64,000 nt of DNA from Patiria miniata (Eukaryota > Echinodermata > Asteroidea > Valvatida > Asterinidae): positions 3,162,001-3,226,000 of the forward strand of contig NW_024037065.1 in assembly GCF_015706575.1 (NCBI RefSeq), given 5' to 3'. Of this stretch, positions 36,701 to 48,197 are shown one piece after another (position 1 is the first letter of the stretch; each line of letters begins with the position of its first letter). The notes beneath the pieces are model-generated. The model made no database searches and was not told where the DNA came from. It saw nothing but the letters and a program-made list of their open reading frames with translations. A program made the position numbers and the translations under genes.

Positions 36701-37113
36701 AGGCCAAGCATGTCATGTGCAAGGCATGTTTTATTGAAAAGCAAAAGAAGACACAACTCAAACTAATATTTGGCATTTCAATCTTTTTGCACTCCCTTTT
36801 CAGTGCAAAATGGTCACACTTTAGGTCTACTCTTCATTAGGCCCAGGCTAAGCGTAAACATTTCGAGTCACAAGAAATCCCTGGACAGGTGTAATGTGTA
36901 AATCAAGTTTCTTTTGACTTTCGAAATTACAAATTTCAACGGAATACCAATACGCAGTACTATAGGCCTAGACTGGCCTAGTCGGCCGAGTATCTAGGTC
37001 AAGTCTATGGCCCGCACTGAGTAGACTCTACATGCTAGGCCTTTGATTCCCAAAACTTAAGAGAGGATTTGAAAATAAAGAAACCAAACAAATTAATTTC
37101 AATCTTTCTTATT

Positions 37114-37153
37114 AGCTGTTTCGGTGACTCACCGAAACAGCTATTGTTTTCGT

Positions 37154-37189
<36 letters not shown>

Positions 37190-37897
37190 CTCCTTTTTCA
37201 GACTTTTTCTCCATAGGTTTAACACACGTTTCTTCCACCAGTCCACTTTGCCACTTTTTCAAATCCGATTGATTTCAGACTTGATACATACTCAGACCAC
37301 CACCCACAGATGGTCCTAGAAGAAATTCGTGACCGTGACGTCATCAGGTGTCGGGTTACGTCACATTAAAGATGCATTTTTCCCCATATGTTTTGTACAC
37401 GTTTTAAAACACTCCACTTTGGCCTCTTCGTAAATCCGATCGACCTCAGACTTGATACATACTTAGACCACTACCCACAGATGGTCCTAGAAGAAATTTG
37501 TGATCGTGACGTCATCAGGTGTTGGATTACGTCACATTAAAGATGTATTTTTCCCCATAGGGTTTGTACACGTTTTAAAACATTCTACTTTGGCACTTTC
37601 GTAAATCTGATCGACGTTAGACTTGGTACACACTTAGACTACCACCTACAGATGGTCCTAGAAGAAATTCGTGATCGTGACATCATCAGGTGTAAGGCTA
37701 CTTCACATTTAAGTTTCATTTTTCCCCATAGGGTTTGTACACGTTTGTCTTCAAATCATATTTTGGCACTATATATGTCTGATTGACTTTTCACTTGGCA
37801 GATGACATTCGAAGTGACTTCATCAAGTGTTCATCACGTGCACAGAGTATTTCAAATATCCGAAACAGCTTGTGTTTGTCCACAAACACATTTCTAG
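37114..37897 (+). mobile_element. Helitron-like non-autonomous element, 170-bp internal repeats
   Basis: The left edge is a perfect palindrome, AGCTGTTTCGGTGA-C-TCACCGAAACAGCT (37114-37142), followed by a T-run. The right edge is CCGAAACAGCTT, then hairpin GTGTTTGTCCACAAACAC (37872-37889), then ATTTCTAG (ending 37897). Between them are about three units near 170 bp, each with ATGGTCCTAGAAGAAATT and GTGACGTCATCAGG. Palindrome at 5', hairpin plus CTAG at 3' and no target duplication fit Helitron/Helentron-like elements. Confidence 0.55.
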
Positions 37898-37969
37898 TTA
37901 TCTTGTGTTCTTATTCCTCCATGGTCATACTCTGAAGGTGGGTTCACTTTAATACCCTTAGTAGGCCTA

Positions 37970-38510
37970 CTTCTCAATATTCCCCCTTAATTAGCACTTC
38001 CCTGTGCTTTCTTCTGGTGAAATTTGTCTCTTAAAAAATTATTTGTCAACCGAAGTGGGAAGTTCATGGCAGCCTAGCTGAAGAAGTCTGGTTCTCTGAC
38101 CGAAATATTTCCCTTTCTTTAACATACACACGTGAAGGGTACCGCGCATGGTATATCATATCCGAAAAAACATGGCATACATGATCAGAACAGCCAGCCA
38201 ATCACAGTGCCGTGCACCTCGATTTAGCATATTATAATTAAGATGCGGGCACTGTGATTGGCTGGCTGTTCTGATCCCCCATGGGATGTTTTTTCTCAGA
38301 TGTGATATGGCCATTACTAGGCGCGTTTCCCTTCACGTGTGTACATTAAAGAACGGGAAATATTTTTGGTCAGAGAGGAACCAGACTACTTATACTCGGC
38401 AAGCTGCCTGTCATGTCATGCCCACTTTGGTTGACAATTTAATTTTATTAAGAGACCAACCAGAAGGAAGCACAGGAAAGTCTTGATTTGGGGGGAATAT
38501 TGAAAACACC
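37970..38510. mobile_element. Fold-back element, about 540 bp
   Basis: Arms run CAATATTCCCCCTTAATTAG inward to AACAGCCAGCCAATCACAGT and back out as the complement, ending GGGGGGAATATTG. The centre is near 38240. It contains the AGTCTGGTTCTCTGACC motif that forms the ends of the small elements at 24926 and 48117. Confidence 0.8.
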
Positions 38511-38978
38511 GAAAATCATCAATTAGGCTAGTACTACCTTTTACCCTTGACTACTACGCAGATGCCACCATATGATTGTACACAAAAAAAATGCCCCCAA
38601 AAATTCCCTACCTACCTACCCTAGTTTCAAATGCCGGGTAATCGGAAGCAGAACTATTAAATTTGTTGGCCCAAGTGAACCCACCTTCCGAGTTTGAGTT
38701 GGAAAGATTGAAATAAAAATTTATTTTTTGTATTTTCAAATCCTCACTTTTGGAAATCAATGCTCATATGGCCCAGCATGCAGTGCAGGCCATAGACTAG
38801 GGCTAGGTCTCTTTGAATCACCTTTGGTTTTAAAATGTACATTTAAATTTGGTCGGCCACTAGAATGCTAGGATCATACATTTTGTATGTTAATTTACAC
38901 GTACATGTACAATGTACATGCAATAACCGTAGTGGTAAAACAAATCCTTGTCTTATTTTTTCAGCACAATGCTTGTTG

Positions 38979-41309
38979 ATGAATTCTTGCAGCTGTGGTT
39001 TTCGGGGGCGTAGAGCAGAGGAGTATAGTAAACACTACAGTTTCCAGCATATCAACCAATCAAACTTCAAGTACTGTTGTCCAGTCACAACTGTTCACTG
39101 CAGTCTACTAATTCACACAGTTTCGCAAATCTTAAGTCCTTAAGAACCCACATCACCACTTACCACTCATCACGTAATCCTCAAGCTGCACAAGTTAGTT
39201 CGCTTCTTCATGTGTGCACAATTTGTCAACAGCAATTTCATCTATTGCGAGATTTCAAAAAACACTTAAAGGAGCACATTGAAAGTGGATTCACTGTTGG
39301 CTGTCCTTTTAAGGATTGTAGTAGCACGCTTTCAACTGTAAATTCTTTGCAAAGCCACTTTTCAAGATACCATAAGCAGGATACTGTAATTGCCGGAGAA
39401 TATCTCGTTGCTGATGAAGCTTCAGATCAACAAGCACAGAGAAATGTTTGTAGTGATGACATCGAAGATGATGATGATACTGAAACAGTTGGAGAAGACA
39501 GGGAAAGATTCAGAGATCAATTTTTGAAGACTGCTGCCCTGTTTTATGTTCAGTTACTGTCAAAGTTTCATTTGCCGAATAAGACAATTCAGTTCATCAT
39601 GGACAATGTCACAAGACTCCATGATCAGGCTGATGAATACAGGCTACAGAAATTACATGATGTTTTGCAGGAGAGTGGTTTGGCAGAAGATGTAGTAGGT
39701 GATGTTATTGAACAGTTTCAAAACAGCAGTGCCTTCAGTGATGTGCATCTAACGGAATTTCGATCATATCATTGTCGAAAGGAAACATTTAAGTCATTCT
39801 TCAATTACCTTGAGCCAGTCGAACTTCTGCTTGGAAAAAATAAACAAACAAACAAAAATTGTTACATGCATTATGTTCCAATTAGAGAGACATTAAAGAA
39901 CCTCCTGTCAGAACCATCTGTGCAAGAACAATTGCAGAATCCACAGCAACCCGAAAATGAGGTTTACTCAGATTTTACTGATGGTTTACTCTTCAAGAGT
40001 GCTCCCTTTTCACATGACCCAAATGTATTGCATGTGATATTATATCAAGATGCGTTTGAGGTAGTCAACCCCCTCGGATCAGCTAAGAGGAAACACAAAC
40101 TCCTTGGGGTGTATATGACACTAGGAAACATCCATAATTATAACAGGTCAAAAATTGACCAAATACAGCTTGTCCAGTTATGCAAAGAATCTGATTACAA
40201 GGTTTTTAACGATGAAGTTTTTCAACCTCTGATAAGGGATCTTGGTGAGTTAGAAGCGAATGGAATTGTTGGTCCTAATGGACAAAAGTATCAGTGTTAC
40301 CTGCTGATGATATGTGGAGATAATTTAGGCTCACATGGCATAGGTGGTTTTGTGGAAAGCTTTAATGCTCATCATTTTCGCCGTTATTGTCTGGTCTCGA
40401 AAGAACAACTGGAACAAGACATTTTTGCTGGTGCAGAAAGACGTACTACACAGAACTATCAAGAGTGTGCTGATCAAGTACAACAGGTGTCAGATACATC
40501 AGTCCTTGGAGTGAAGTCGAATTCATCATTTAATGTCTTAAACTTCTTCCATGTATGTAAAGGGCTCCCCCCATGCCTTGGGCATGATCTTTTTGAAGGT
40601 GTACTTGCATATGATGTGTGTCTGTTTCTGAAGTACATGATTCAGAGTAAAGGCTGGTTTACTGTCGAACTGTTAAATAAAAGAATCGATGAATGTGTCT
40701 ACCATGGAAATGACAAACTTGACAAACCAGCACATGTTGATGTCGGCAACAGGAGACTCTCTGGCCATGCAGTTCAGAATTGGAACTTCGTAAGGTATCT
40801 CCCCATTCTCATTGGTGACAAAGTTGACTGTGAAGATGAAGTGTGGGGAATTCTCATAACTCTGAGAGAAATCACTGATATTGTAACTGCCCCAAAATTG
40901 TCAAGTGGACAGGTTGCATACCTGGAGCTAATTACAGAGAATTACCTACTGGATCTGAACAGACTTTTCCCAGACTATACGTTGCGGCCAAAGCATCACT
41001 TCCTTCGGCATTATGCTGAACTCATCCGCCACTTTGGACCCCTAATATGGGTCTGGACAATGCGATTTGAGAGCAAACACAAATATTTCAAGTACATTGT
41101 TTCGGCAGCTCAGAATTTCATCAATGTTACTAAAACTCTCAGCGTTCGACACCAGATGTTACAAGCATGTTACAGTGCCGGGAGATTGTACCCTGCGAAG
41201 ATTCAAGTGGAACATGCAACAGAATTTGTGAAGGAGCACTACAGCGAAGAATTGACATCTTGTCTACTTGAGTCACCAAAGTTTGTTGCTGATAGTGACA
41301 GTCAACATA
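38979..41309 (+). pseudogene. C2H2-finger transposase, 5' part, interrupted by the 15.8-kb element
   Basis: Exon from an acceptor at 38964 (TTTTTTCAG), with a likely start at ATG 38979. C2H2-like fingers come first (CSCGFRGRRAEEYSKHYSF; after a break, CTICQQQFHLLRDFKKHLKE and CPFKDCSSTLSTVNSLQSHF). A long transposase-like body follows: EVVNPLGSAKRKHKLLGVY near 40065, GDNLGSHGIGGF near 40317, GLPPCLGHDLFEGV near 40562 and WTMRFESKHKYFKY near 41053. I recognise these motifs from a family common in animal genomes with a distant Tnp2/EnSpm-like (RNase H-fold) layout. The first finger goes out of frame at about 39083, as if one base were missing. The frame is then open to 41309, where the inserted element starts; read-through would add foreign residues to 41527. 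The remaining 109 codons lie at 57154-57482. Confidence 0.8.
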
Positions 41310-41319
41310 CCCAGTGGGC

Positions 41320-42540
41320 ACACGACGTCTTATTGACGTCGTTTTCTGGTCGTTTTCTGGTCGTGTGTACTAAAGCGGTCGTGACCAAAAAACGACGTCT
41401 TAAAGACGTCTTTTTACCCATCCGAGCAAATCTCCCCACCCGCCGAATGACAAAAAAATCACACGACGTCTTTAAGACGTCGTTTAACGGTCGTTATTTG
41501 GTGTCATTTATACTACAGTGGCCTTGACCAATAAACGACGTCTTAAAGACGTCTTTTTCTCGACCCGAAAAAACATTCCCTCCTGCCAAAACACTGAGAA
41601 AAACATGACGTCTTTAAGACGTCGTTTTACGGTCGTTATTTAGTCTCATCTACTACAGTGGCCGTTACCAAGAAACGACGTCTTGAAGACGTCTTTTTCT
41701 CGACCCGAAAAAAAAAACATTTCCTCCTACCAAAACACTGAGAAAAACACGACGTCTTTAAGACGTCGTTCTACGGTCGTTATTTAGTCTCATCTATTAC
41801 AGTGGCCGTGACCAAGAAACGACGACTTAAAGACGACTTTTTCTCGACCCGAAAAAAACCATTTCCGCCTACCAAAACACTGAGAAAAACACGACGTCTT
41901 TAAGACGTCGTTTTACGGTCGTTATTTAGTCTCATCTACTACGGTGGCCGTGACCAAGAAACGACGTCTTGAAGACGTCTTTTTCTCGACCCGAAAAAAA
42001 CCCATTTCCTCCTACCAAAATACTGAGAAAAACACGACGTCTTTAAGACGTCGCTTAACGCTGGTCATTTAGTCTCATCTACGACAGTGGCCGTGACCAA
42101 GAAACGACGTCTTAAAGACGTCTTTTTCTCGACCGGAAAAAAACATTTCCTCCTACCAAAACACTGAGAAAAACACGACGTCTTTAAGACGTCGTTTTAC
42201 GGTCGTTATTTAATCTCATCTACTACGGTGGCCGTGACCAAGAAACGACGTCTGAAAGACGTCTTTTTCTCGACCCGAAAAAAAATTCCCTCCTGCCAAA
42301 AACACTGAAAAAAACACGTTTTACGGTCGTTATTAGTCTCATACCCCGAAAACACATCCCCACCTGCCATAAAAACCCAACTAACACGACGTCTTTATAA
42401 AACGTCGTTCTACTACAGCGGCCGTGACCAAAAAGCGACGTCTGAAAGACGCCCATTTTATCCCCTACCCAAAAACTCATCCCATATCCCGCCTCCCCCA
42501 AAAAACCTCAACCAAAAAAAAAAAACCACGTTTTTACGAC
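41320..42540. repeat. Left subterminal array, about 141-bp unit, about 8 copies
   Basis: Each unit carries two palindromic boxes, ACGACGTCTTTAAGACGTCG and ACGACGTCTTAAAGACGTC, separated by TTATTTAGTCTCATCTACTA and a TTTCTCGACCCGAAAAAAA spacer. Copies decay toward the interior. The palindromic boxes are likely transposase binding sites, by analogy with subterminal repeats of CACTA elements. Confidence 0.9.
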
Positions 42541-42599
42541 GGTAGAAGTCTTGTGTATTACATACAGCGGTCGCCACCCAAAAAAACAATATTGGCGGC

Positions 42600-42894
42600 A
42601 AAAAAGTGGGATTTGTTCCAAGGAGTGTCGCGCGCTAAATGTGCACGCGCGCCGTGAAACCTTATTGGTCGAAGAAAAGTTCCAGAGTGCAAGAGCGCCC
42701 ATGTTCACGCGCGCCGCATAACCTAATTGGTCGAAGAAAACCGGAGTGCTCGTGATTATATCTAGACTAGACGCGACGGGAGACTACATAACGTCCGTCA
42801 CGCATGCACGGAGCAGTTAATTTTGCTTTTGTTCGACTTTCAGTTTCATTTAAGTTTCAATTTTGACGCGACTCGAGTGAAACGACAAATAAGG
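42600..42894 (+). promoter_or_regulatory. Promoter-like block and 5' UTR exon for the Tnp2-type transposase
   Basis: Two diverged 63-bp direct copies contain CACGCGCGCC and TTGGTCGAAGAAAA, each with an inverted CCAAT box (ATTGG), at about 42640-42690 and 42703-42750. A leader-like stretch ends in AAATAAG|GTATGT at 42894. The next plausible acceptor is at about 45612, just before the transposase ATG. The transcription start and role are inferred. Confidence 0.45.
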
Positions 42895-43956
42895 TATGTA
42901 CCTCAAAATGTATATAATCTATGTCTATCATATTAACAGTTAAGTTGCAATGCGAAAACATATGAATATAGTTTTAAACATTAGGCCTACAACTAACAAG
43001 ATTACACTGCATGTAGGACTAGCATTTCCATTGCTAGTATAATAAGCCTAGGCCTACTAGGCCCTACTAGACAACTTGCAAAATTTGTAGAACCCTCTCG
43101 AGCCGGGATCCATCCCGGCACACTCAGGCTATGTTTGATGTTTATCGACTAGCTGTCTCGATAAAAAAAAAAAGCAGAGGAGGTGATTTGGAAATGTTTT
43201 TTAAAACTCAGAGAATCTGTCAGATATTTTCGAACCAAAATAGGCTAGGCCTATCCGATGAACAACATAAACATGATACAAATTGGAGAAGTGAATGGCC
43301 CGGCCTAGCATATACGTAGCCCCAGGTGTCGCTCAAAATATAGGCCTTTCGTTACGTGTAGGCCTGCTGTTTGTACGACTGTCGGACTGTCGGTATAATA
43401 TTGAGGTTTAATAGACTCCTTTATTTTGCTGTGCTTCTTGAAACATCAACGGCTGTTGCCTGTGATCATTGTGATTATTGTGCAGTTACATGTATTATCA
43501 TCCCTAGGAAAAAACAAGCAACATGAAACAGCCGTCGTTATAATATGGCTGCCATGGTCGATGATAGAGCATGCTGTTGATACATTTTCTAAATTGTCCC
43601 CCAAATTACAAGAAAATCAGACGTCTGAGGTATGAAATATTCACTGTTTTTTGCTAAATGGGCTATCCTCCCCGAAAATTAGATCCGTAAATTAAACATT
43701 TTCGGAAATGAGGTGATGAGAATGAGATTGTTTTCACTTGATCGCGTCCACGAATTTGGAATGTAGGCCTACATGTACATGTAGGCCTACACTGGCTACA
43801 GTCAGACAGCAGTATAGGCCCTAAAAATAGGGCTGGAGCCCACATTAAGCGGAAAAAAAATGTTGCAGTCTTAATGCCACTTTCGAAACAGAAAACACAC
43901 ACATTTTTTGCTTACTTTTAAGTTTTATTCATGTGAGAACTGTAAGGAATATGTTG
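42895..43956. other. Presumed 5' intron of the transposase, no exon seen
   Basis: TAGGCCTA-rich, otherwise featureless sequence. Short open frames at 43131-43319 and 43426-43635 lack family resemblance. Confidence 0.4.
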
Positions 43957-45380
43957 ACAAAGTCTTTAAGAGAGATTTGTAGGCAAATGTGTGGCCAACT
44001 TAGTCACTGCGAAGGTGGAAACATGCGGTGTCATGTAAAATATGTTGGCCACATATTCTCCTGCAAATCTCTTTTGAAGACTTTGTGGAAAGATTACCAT
44101 ATAAGATTCACTAATTTTCCTTTGTATTGACTTAAACAAGCCCCCAGATAGCGATTTCATGTCATCAAAGTCAATTTGTATGAGCAGTATGAAGCCCGGG
44201 AAGGGACAGGGTGGAATTTTTTTTTTTAATTTCCTAATTCGTTCGCACAAATTCCTAATTCGTTCGCACGAATTGCTAATTCGTTCGCACGAATTCCTAT
44301 TTCGTTCGCACGAATTGCTATTTCGTTCGCACAAATTCCTAATTCGTTCGCACGAATAACTTATTTGTGCGAACGAATTAGCAATTCGTGGGAACAAATT
44401 AGTAATTCGTGCGCACGAATTAGTAATTCGTGGGAACGAATTAGGCCTAGCTAGTAATTCTTCAAACGAATTACTAATTCGTGTGAACGAATTAGTAATT
44501 CGTGCGAACGAATTAGTAATTCGTGCGAACGAATTAGTAATTCGTGCGAACGAATTAGCAAACTCCAAAAAAAAAAATTCCACCCTGTCCCTTCCCGGGC
44601 TTCATAGAGCAGTGAGTAAATACAAGCATTTTTTTTAGAAAACACTTAGAATTGTTCAGTCCACTCTCAAAGGGTTTGTACACAGGGTGTTGAGTTGAGT
44701 TGGAAATCTTTCCGACTTCTCACATGACGGTAATTATACTCTCTGAGGTACAGGTATAAGCAAAACAAATGTCTTTTTTTTTTTTTTCGAGAGTAGCGTC
44801 GGGTTTTCCAAACCTGACCGTACATGTATGTATATGTATCCCCAGTGTAAATACAAAATTGTCTCAACGGTCGACTTGTCTCACCGTACCGGCCAACCGG
44901 TCGAGTTGTCTGACCCCCCATTTTCCCTCTATCATCCCAACCTAAATTAAAACCTCATGCCATCATGGCCATGCGGCAGTCATGAAGCAGTACATGTAAT
45001 GATCAACTTCAAACACATAAAGAAAGACTAATTAATGCAACAAAAAAAATATTTAGTGTACTGCCTTTTTTGAAAAAAGGAAGGAGGCCCTTTTTTTTTG
45101 TTCTCCCAAATGGCCTCTCGAGTGGGCTATTTTTCAAGATGGCCGCCAGCTTTTTTTTAAATGGCCGTCCGAAAGATTTCCATATACAAAGTTCACTCAA
45201 CACCCTGTGTACAAACCCTATGAGATTGGACTGAAAAATTCTCAAAAAGTTTTCTAAGAAAATGCTTGTATTTTCTCACTGCACAAATTGACTTTGATGA
45301 CATGAAATTGCTATCTGGCTTAGTCAATACAGAGGAAAATTAGTGAACTTCGTATATGAAAATCTTTCCTTAAAATTTAT
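43957..45380. mobile_element. Composite fold-back with nested hairpin element
   Basis: The arm from GGAAAGATTACCATATAAGA (44087) through CATCAAAGTCAATTTGTATG and on to GGGTTTGTACACAGGGTGTT (44700) returns as its reverse complement at about 45190-45375. The left arm is interrupted by the hairpin element at 44189-44606. A second small inverted pair, AGATTTGTAGGCAAATGTGT and its complement, lies at 43973-44070. It sits inside the transposase 5' intron. Confidence 0.75.
44189..44606. mobile_element. 418-bp hairpin element with AATTCGTTCGCACGAATT repeats
   Basis: Ends TATGAAGCCCGGGAAGGGAC and its exact complement form inverted repeats of about 35 bp. GAGCAG is duplicated on both sides. The interior is about eight copies of a 21-bp unit (CTAATTCGTTCGCACGAATT) on one arm and the complementary orientation on the other. 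Each unit is itself a 7+7 palindrome. Open frames on both strands are repeat artefacts. Confidence 0.85.
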
Positions 45381-45465
45381 CATTTTTCCGTTAAAAAGAT
45401 TCAAAAAAATAAAGGGTAGCCTCCAAAAGGAAGGGGACGGGGACACTAAAAAAAATTTGTTTTTT
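45040..45465. mobile_element. MITE-like element, TTTAGTGT..GCCTTTTTTGAAAA ends
   Basis: TTTAGTGTACTGCCTTTTTT with GGAAGGAGGCCC on the left is answered by GCCTCCAAAAGGAAGGGGAC and ACACTAAA on the right. A relative lies at 55865-56135 with the same ends and an internal ATGGCCGC. Its left part overlaps the right arm of the fold-back, so the nesting order is unclear. Confidence 0.5.
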
Positions 45466-45629
45466 TATGTGGCATGAAATTTGAAGTTGTGGATGATTTT
45501 GGTGGCAAACTCCAGAAAACGGCTGTCGTGCATGCCTTCTATAGGAATCATGAATACCAATGAAGCGTGATATTCACAATATATAATATATCCAATGTAC
45601 ATGTACATTGTAGGTAATTCTGATGGATA

Positions 45630-47594
45630 ATGGCATATCACAAGACCTGGCGCAGATGTCGGACTGAGGTTCATGCTCTAGCTGCCCACGGTAGTAGTAG
45701 TGATGAGGACAACCAAGTACTTGAAAGAACACACTATTCCTCCAGTGGACAAGATGAGCACCTAGGTTGTGTTGTTGCCTCGCCAACCTCAGCACACACT
45801 GACAGTTCTGATATAGAAAGTGGTCATTGTCCATCTAATTCCTCAGCCATTCTCGAATCTGATTTCAACTCTAACTTGGAAGATGATGACTCATCAGGAG
45901 GGTCTGATATTGAACTAGATACAAACGATAAACCAGACTTGGACGACAAACTTCGAAAGTGGGCCACTGAAAATAAGCTCACACGTGCATGTGTAAATGA
46001 ACTTCTTGCAATCTTGAGGCACGAAGGACATGAGCTTCCGAAGGATGCGCGCACTCTCCTCAAGACACCAAGATCTGTGGTTGATTCTGAGAAATGTGGA
46101 GGAGAATATGCCTATTATGGACTGGAAAAATGCATCGTTAAAATTTTGGTGAAGCATGAGAACTTTGTCGAGGAAAATAACTCAATATCGCTGAAGATCA
46201 ACGTCGATGGAACACCTTTATATAAATCAACAAATGATCAGTTCTGGCCCATACTTGTTTCATTTGACAATTTTCTTCCAGGTGTTGTTGCACTCTTTCG
46301 TGGTAAATCCAAGCCTGAGCCGTTGGAACATTTCTTGGAAGATTTTATTGAGGAGTATTCCCGACTTGTTGAAGAAGGCATTACCTATGATGACAAAAAG
46401 CTTAATGTGCACATCATGGCTTTTATATGTGACGCCCCTGCAAGGTCATTTTTAAAATGTACCAAAGGACATTCTGGTTACCATGCCTGTGAAAGATGTA
46501 CAGTGAGAGGAGGATATGATGGAAGGGTTGTCTATAACACAGTTGAAGAAATTACTCCAAGGACTGATGAGCAGTTTCTTGAAATGGCATATTCACCAGA
46601 TCACCAGCTTGAGCGTACACCTTTGATTGAGTTTGGATTTCCATGTGTAACGTCTTTTGTGCTGGATTACATGCACCTCGTTTGTCTTGGAGTTGTTCGA
46701 AGGATCCTTGTTTACCTGAAAAAGGGACCAAGAGTATGCAAACTGTCAATACAGCTTCAAAATAGAATATCCGACAACTTAAAGCTGCTAAACGGACAGC
46801 TGCCCTCGGAGTTTGCGAGACAGCCCCGCACATTGGACATTTTGGAAAAATGGAAGGCAACGGAATTCCGCCAATTCCTTTTGTATACGGGACCTGTCGT
46901 ATTAAAAGGAATCGTGGATGAAAATTTGTATGAGCATTTTCTGACACTTAGTGTTGCAATGTCTTTTATCCTGGATAATCACGATGACAAACGAAATGAA
47001 TATCTCCCTTATTCTCGACAATTGCTGGAGTACTTCGTTGGAAATTGTCAAAATATCTATGGACCCACATTCAATGTTTATAATGTGCACAATCTAACTC
47101 ACTTATGTGATGATGTGGAACATTTCCAATGCTCCCTGAATGAACTGTCTGCATTTCCATTCGAAAGTAAATTGAACTTTGTCAAGAAGCTTGTTAGAAA
47201 TGCGCACAATCCTATTGCACAGGCCACAAAACGGATGACTGAATCGGAGGAAGCTGGGGCAGTTGTAATGGTTCATGGAAACTTTAAGTATATTTCCGTC
47301 AAGAGGAAGGATAGTTGTTTTTTACTGAGAACAGAGCAGTTTGCATTTGTTAAAGAGAAACGAGATGATGGTTATTGTGTTTGTGACATCACAAGGAAAC
47401 GCCACCTGGAAAATTTGTTCACCCGTCCCTGTCAGTCAATGCTATTGAACATTGCTTTTATCACGGATGATAACATTGGCAATTGTAGGAGAAGGATTCT
47501 TCATGAAAATGAATTGTACCGCAAGAGCATATGTCTGACACACAGTAATGGCTTTGTGTTGTTGCCAATGCTGCATGGAGAAGAACGACAGTAG
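45630..47594 (+). CDS. Tnp2/EnSpm-like transposase, 654 aa, intact
   Basis: A single coding exon preceded by an acceptor (TACATTGTAG) near 45612. The first 105 residues are acidic and serine-rich, a likely disordered tail. The core then shows NVDGTPLYKSTNDQFWPILV with D193, FICDAPARSF with D268, a Cys/His zinc-binding cluster CTKGHSGYHACERC at 277-290, and FVLDYMHLVCLGVVRR with D346. These are hallmarks of the animal Tnp2-like (EnSpm/CACTA-related) transposases, which are expected to use an RNase H-like fold to cut transposon ends. No internal stop or frameshift was found, so it could be active. An upstream ATG eight bases before the start opens a 14-codon frame that overlaps the main start. 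The other plus-strand gene of the element follows. Confidence 0.88.
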   Translation: MAYHKTWRRCRTEVHALAAHGSSSDEDNQVLERTHYSSSGQDEHLGCVVASPTSAHTDSSDIESGHCPSNSSAILESDFNSNLEDDDSSGGSDIELDTNDKPDLDDKLRKWATENKLTRACVNELLAILRHEGHELPKDARTLLKTPRSVVDSEKCGGEYAYYGLEKCIVKILVKHENFVEENNSISLKINVDGTPLYKSTNDQFWPILVSFDNFLPGVVALFRGKSKPEPLEHFLEDFIEEYSRLVEEGITYDDKKLNVHIMAFICDAPARSFLKCTKGHSGYHACERCTVRGGYDGRVVYNTVEEITPRTDEQFLEMAYSPDHQLERTPLIEFGFPCVTSFVLDYMHLVCLGVVRRILVYLKKGPRVCKLSIQLQNRISDNLKLLNGQLPSEFARQPRTLDILEKWKATEFRQFLLYTGPVVLKGIVDENLYEHFLTLSVAMSFILDNHDDKRNEYLPYSRQLLEYFVGNCQNIYGPTFNVYNVHNLTHLCDDVEHFQCSLNELSAFPFESKLNFVKKLVRNAHNPIAQATKRMTESEEAGAVVMVHGNFKYISVKRKDSCFLLRTEQFAFVKEKRDDGYCVCDITRKRHLENLFTRPCQSMLLNIAFITDDNIGNCRRRILHENELYRKSICLTHSNGFVLLPMLHGEERQ

Positions 47595-47656
47595 TACATT
47601 GCATCGTATTAATTCCACAAAAAAGGTTAATATTTATTTCAGCAGCTTTATTCCTA

Positions 47657-47808
47657 GTAGTAATATATGTAGGGGTTCGGGACCAGCTCATTTGCATAGG
47701 TTGTTTTTCCTCTAAAGTTTGTATGTGCACATAAACTTTAGAGACAAAAACAACCTTAGTGCAAATGAGCTGGTCCCGAATCCCTATACATACATTGTAT
47801 ATTACTAC
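47657..47808. mobile_element. 150-bp palindrome just after the transposase stop
   Basis: GTAGTAATAT and AGGGGTTCGGGACCAGCTCA on the left are mirrored by GAGCTGGTCCCGAATCCCTA and ATATTACTAC on the right, around a GTATGTGCACATA centre. It may be a small MITE, and if transcribed it would form a hairpin in the transposase 3' UTR. Confidence 0.7.
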
Positions 47809-48116
47809 TTTCCTACACAGTACACAAGCGTTGCTCGGGGAAAACAATGCATATGTACATTTTGTTGTGACTTTCTCCATGTCACAAGAAGGCAATGTCC
47901 AGCATTGTATTAATAGAAAGTTTAAAAACAAAATGCCCAAATGCTTATCTTTGACATATTTCTCTGTACCATTTTTACACAATTGCTTTTGGTGTTATAT
48001 TTTTTAAATGTATTTGGGGGTTATTAGTTTAAACCGTGTTAGCATTAGTAACACTTAGTAAAGTTTCATGTGCACGAATGCTGGCAAAACAGAGATCAAA
48101 ACAATTATGCCCTAGT

Positions 48117-48197
48117 AGTCTGGTTCCCTGACCACACTTAAGAGAAATCAGAGCAATTTAGAGATGGCTGGAAATTATCATGTCGGGGAACTAGACT
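48117..48197. mobile_element. 80-bp palindromic element (AGTCTGGTTCCCTGAC)
   Basis: TAGTCTGGTTCCCTGACCAC on the left pairs with GGGGAACTAGACTA on the right. Same family as 24926-25008. Confidence 0.6.

Noticed and set aside
41310..41527. Extension of the C2H2 transposase into the 15.8-kb element
   Set aside because: These residues are encoded by the element's terminus and ACGACGTC array; the true C-terminus resumes at 57154.
43966..44583. 205-codon minus-strand frame (ARITNSF repeats) and its plus-strand partner
   Set aside because: Produced by the 21-bp palindromic repeats of the hairpin element; there is no domain and both strands are open for the same reason.
47461..47982. 173-codon minus-strand frame
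   Set aside because: Runs through a palindrome and the transposase C-terminus; no family resemblance.
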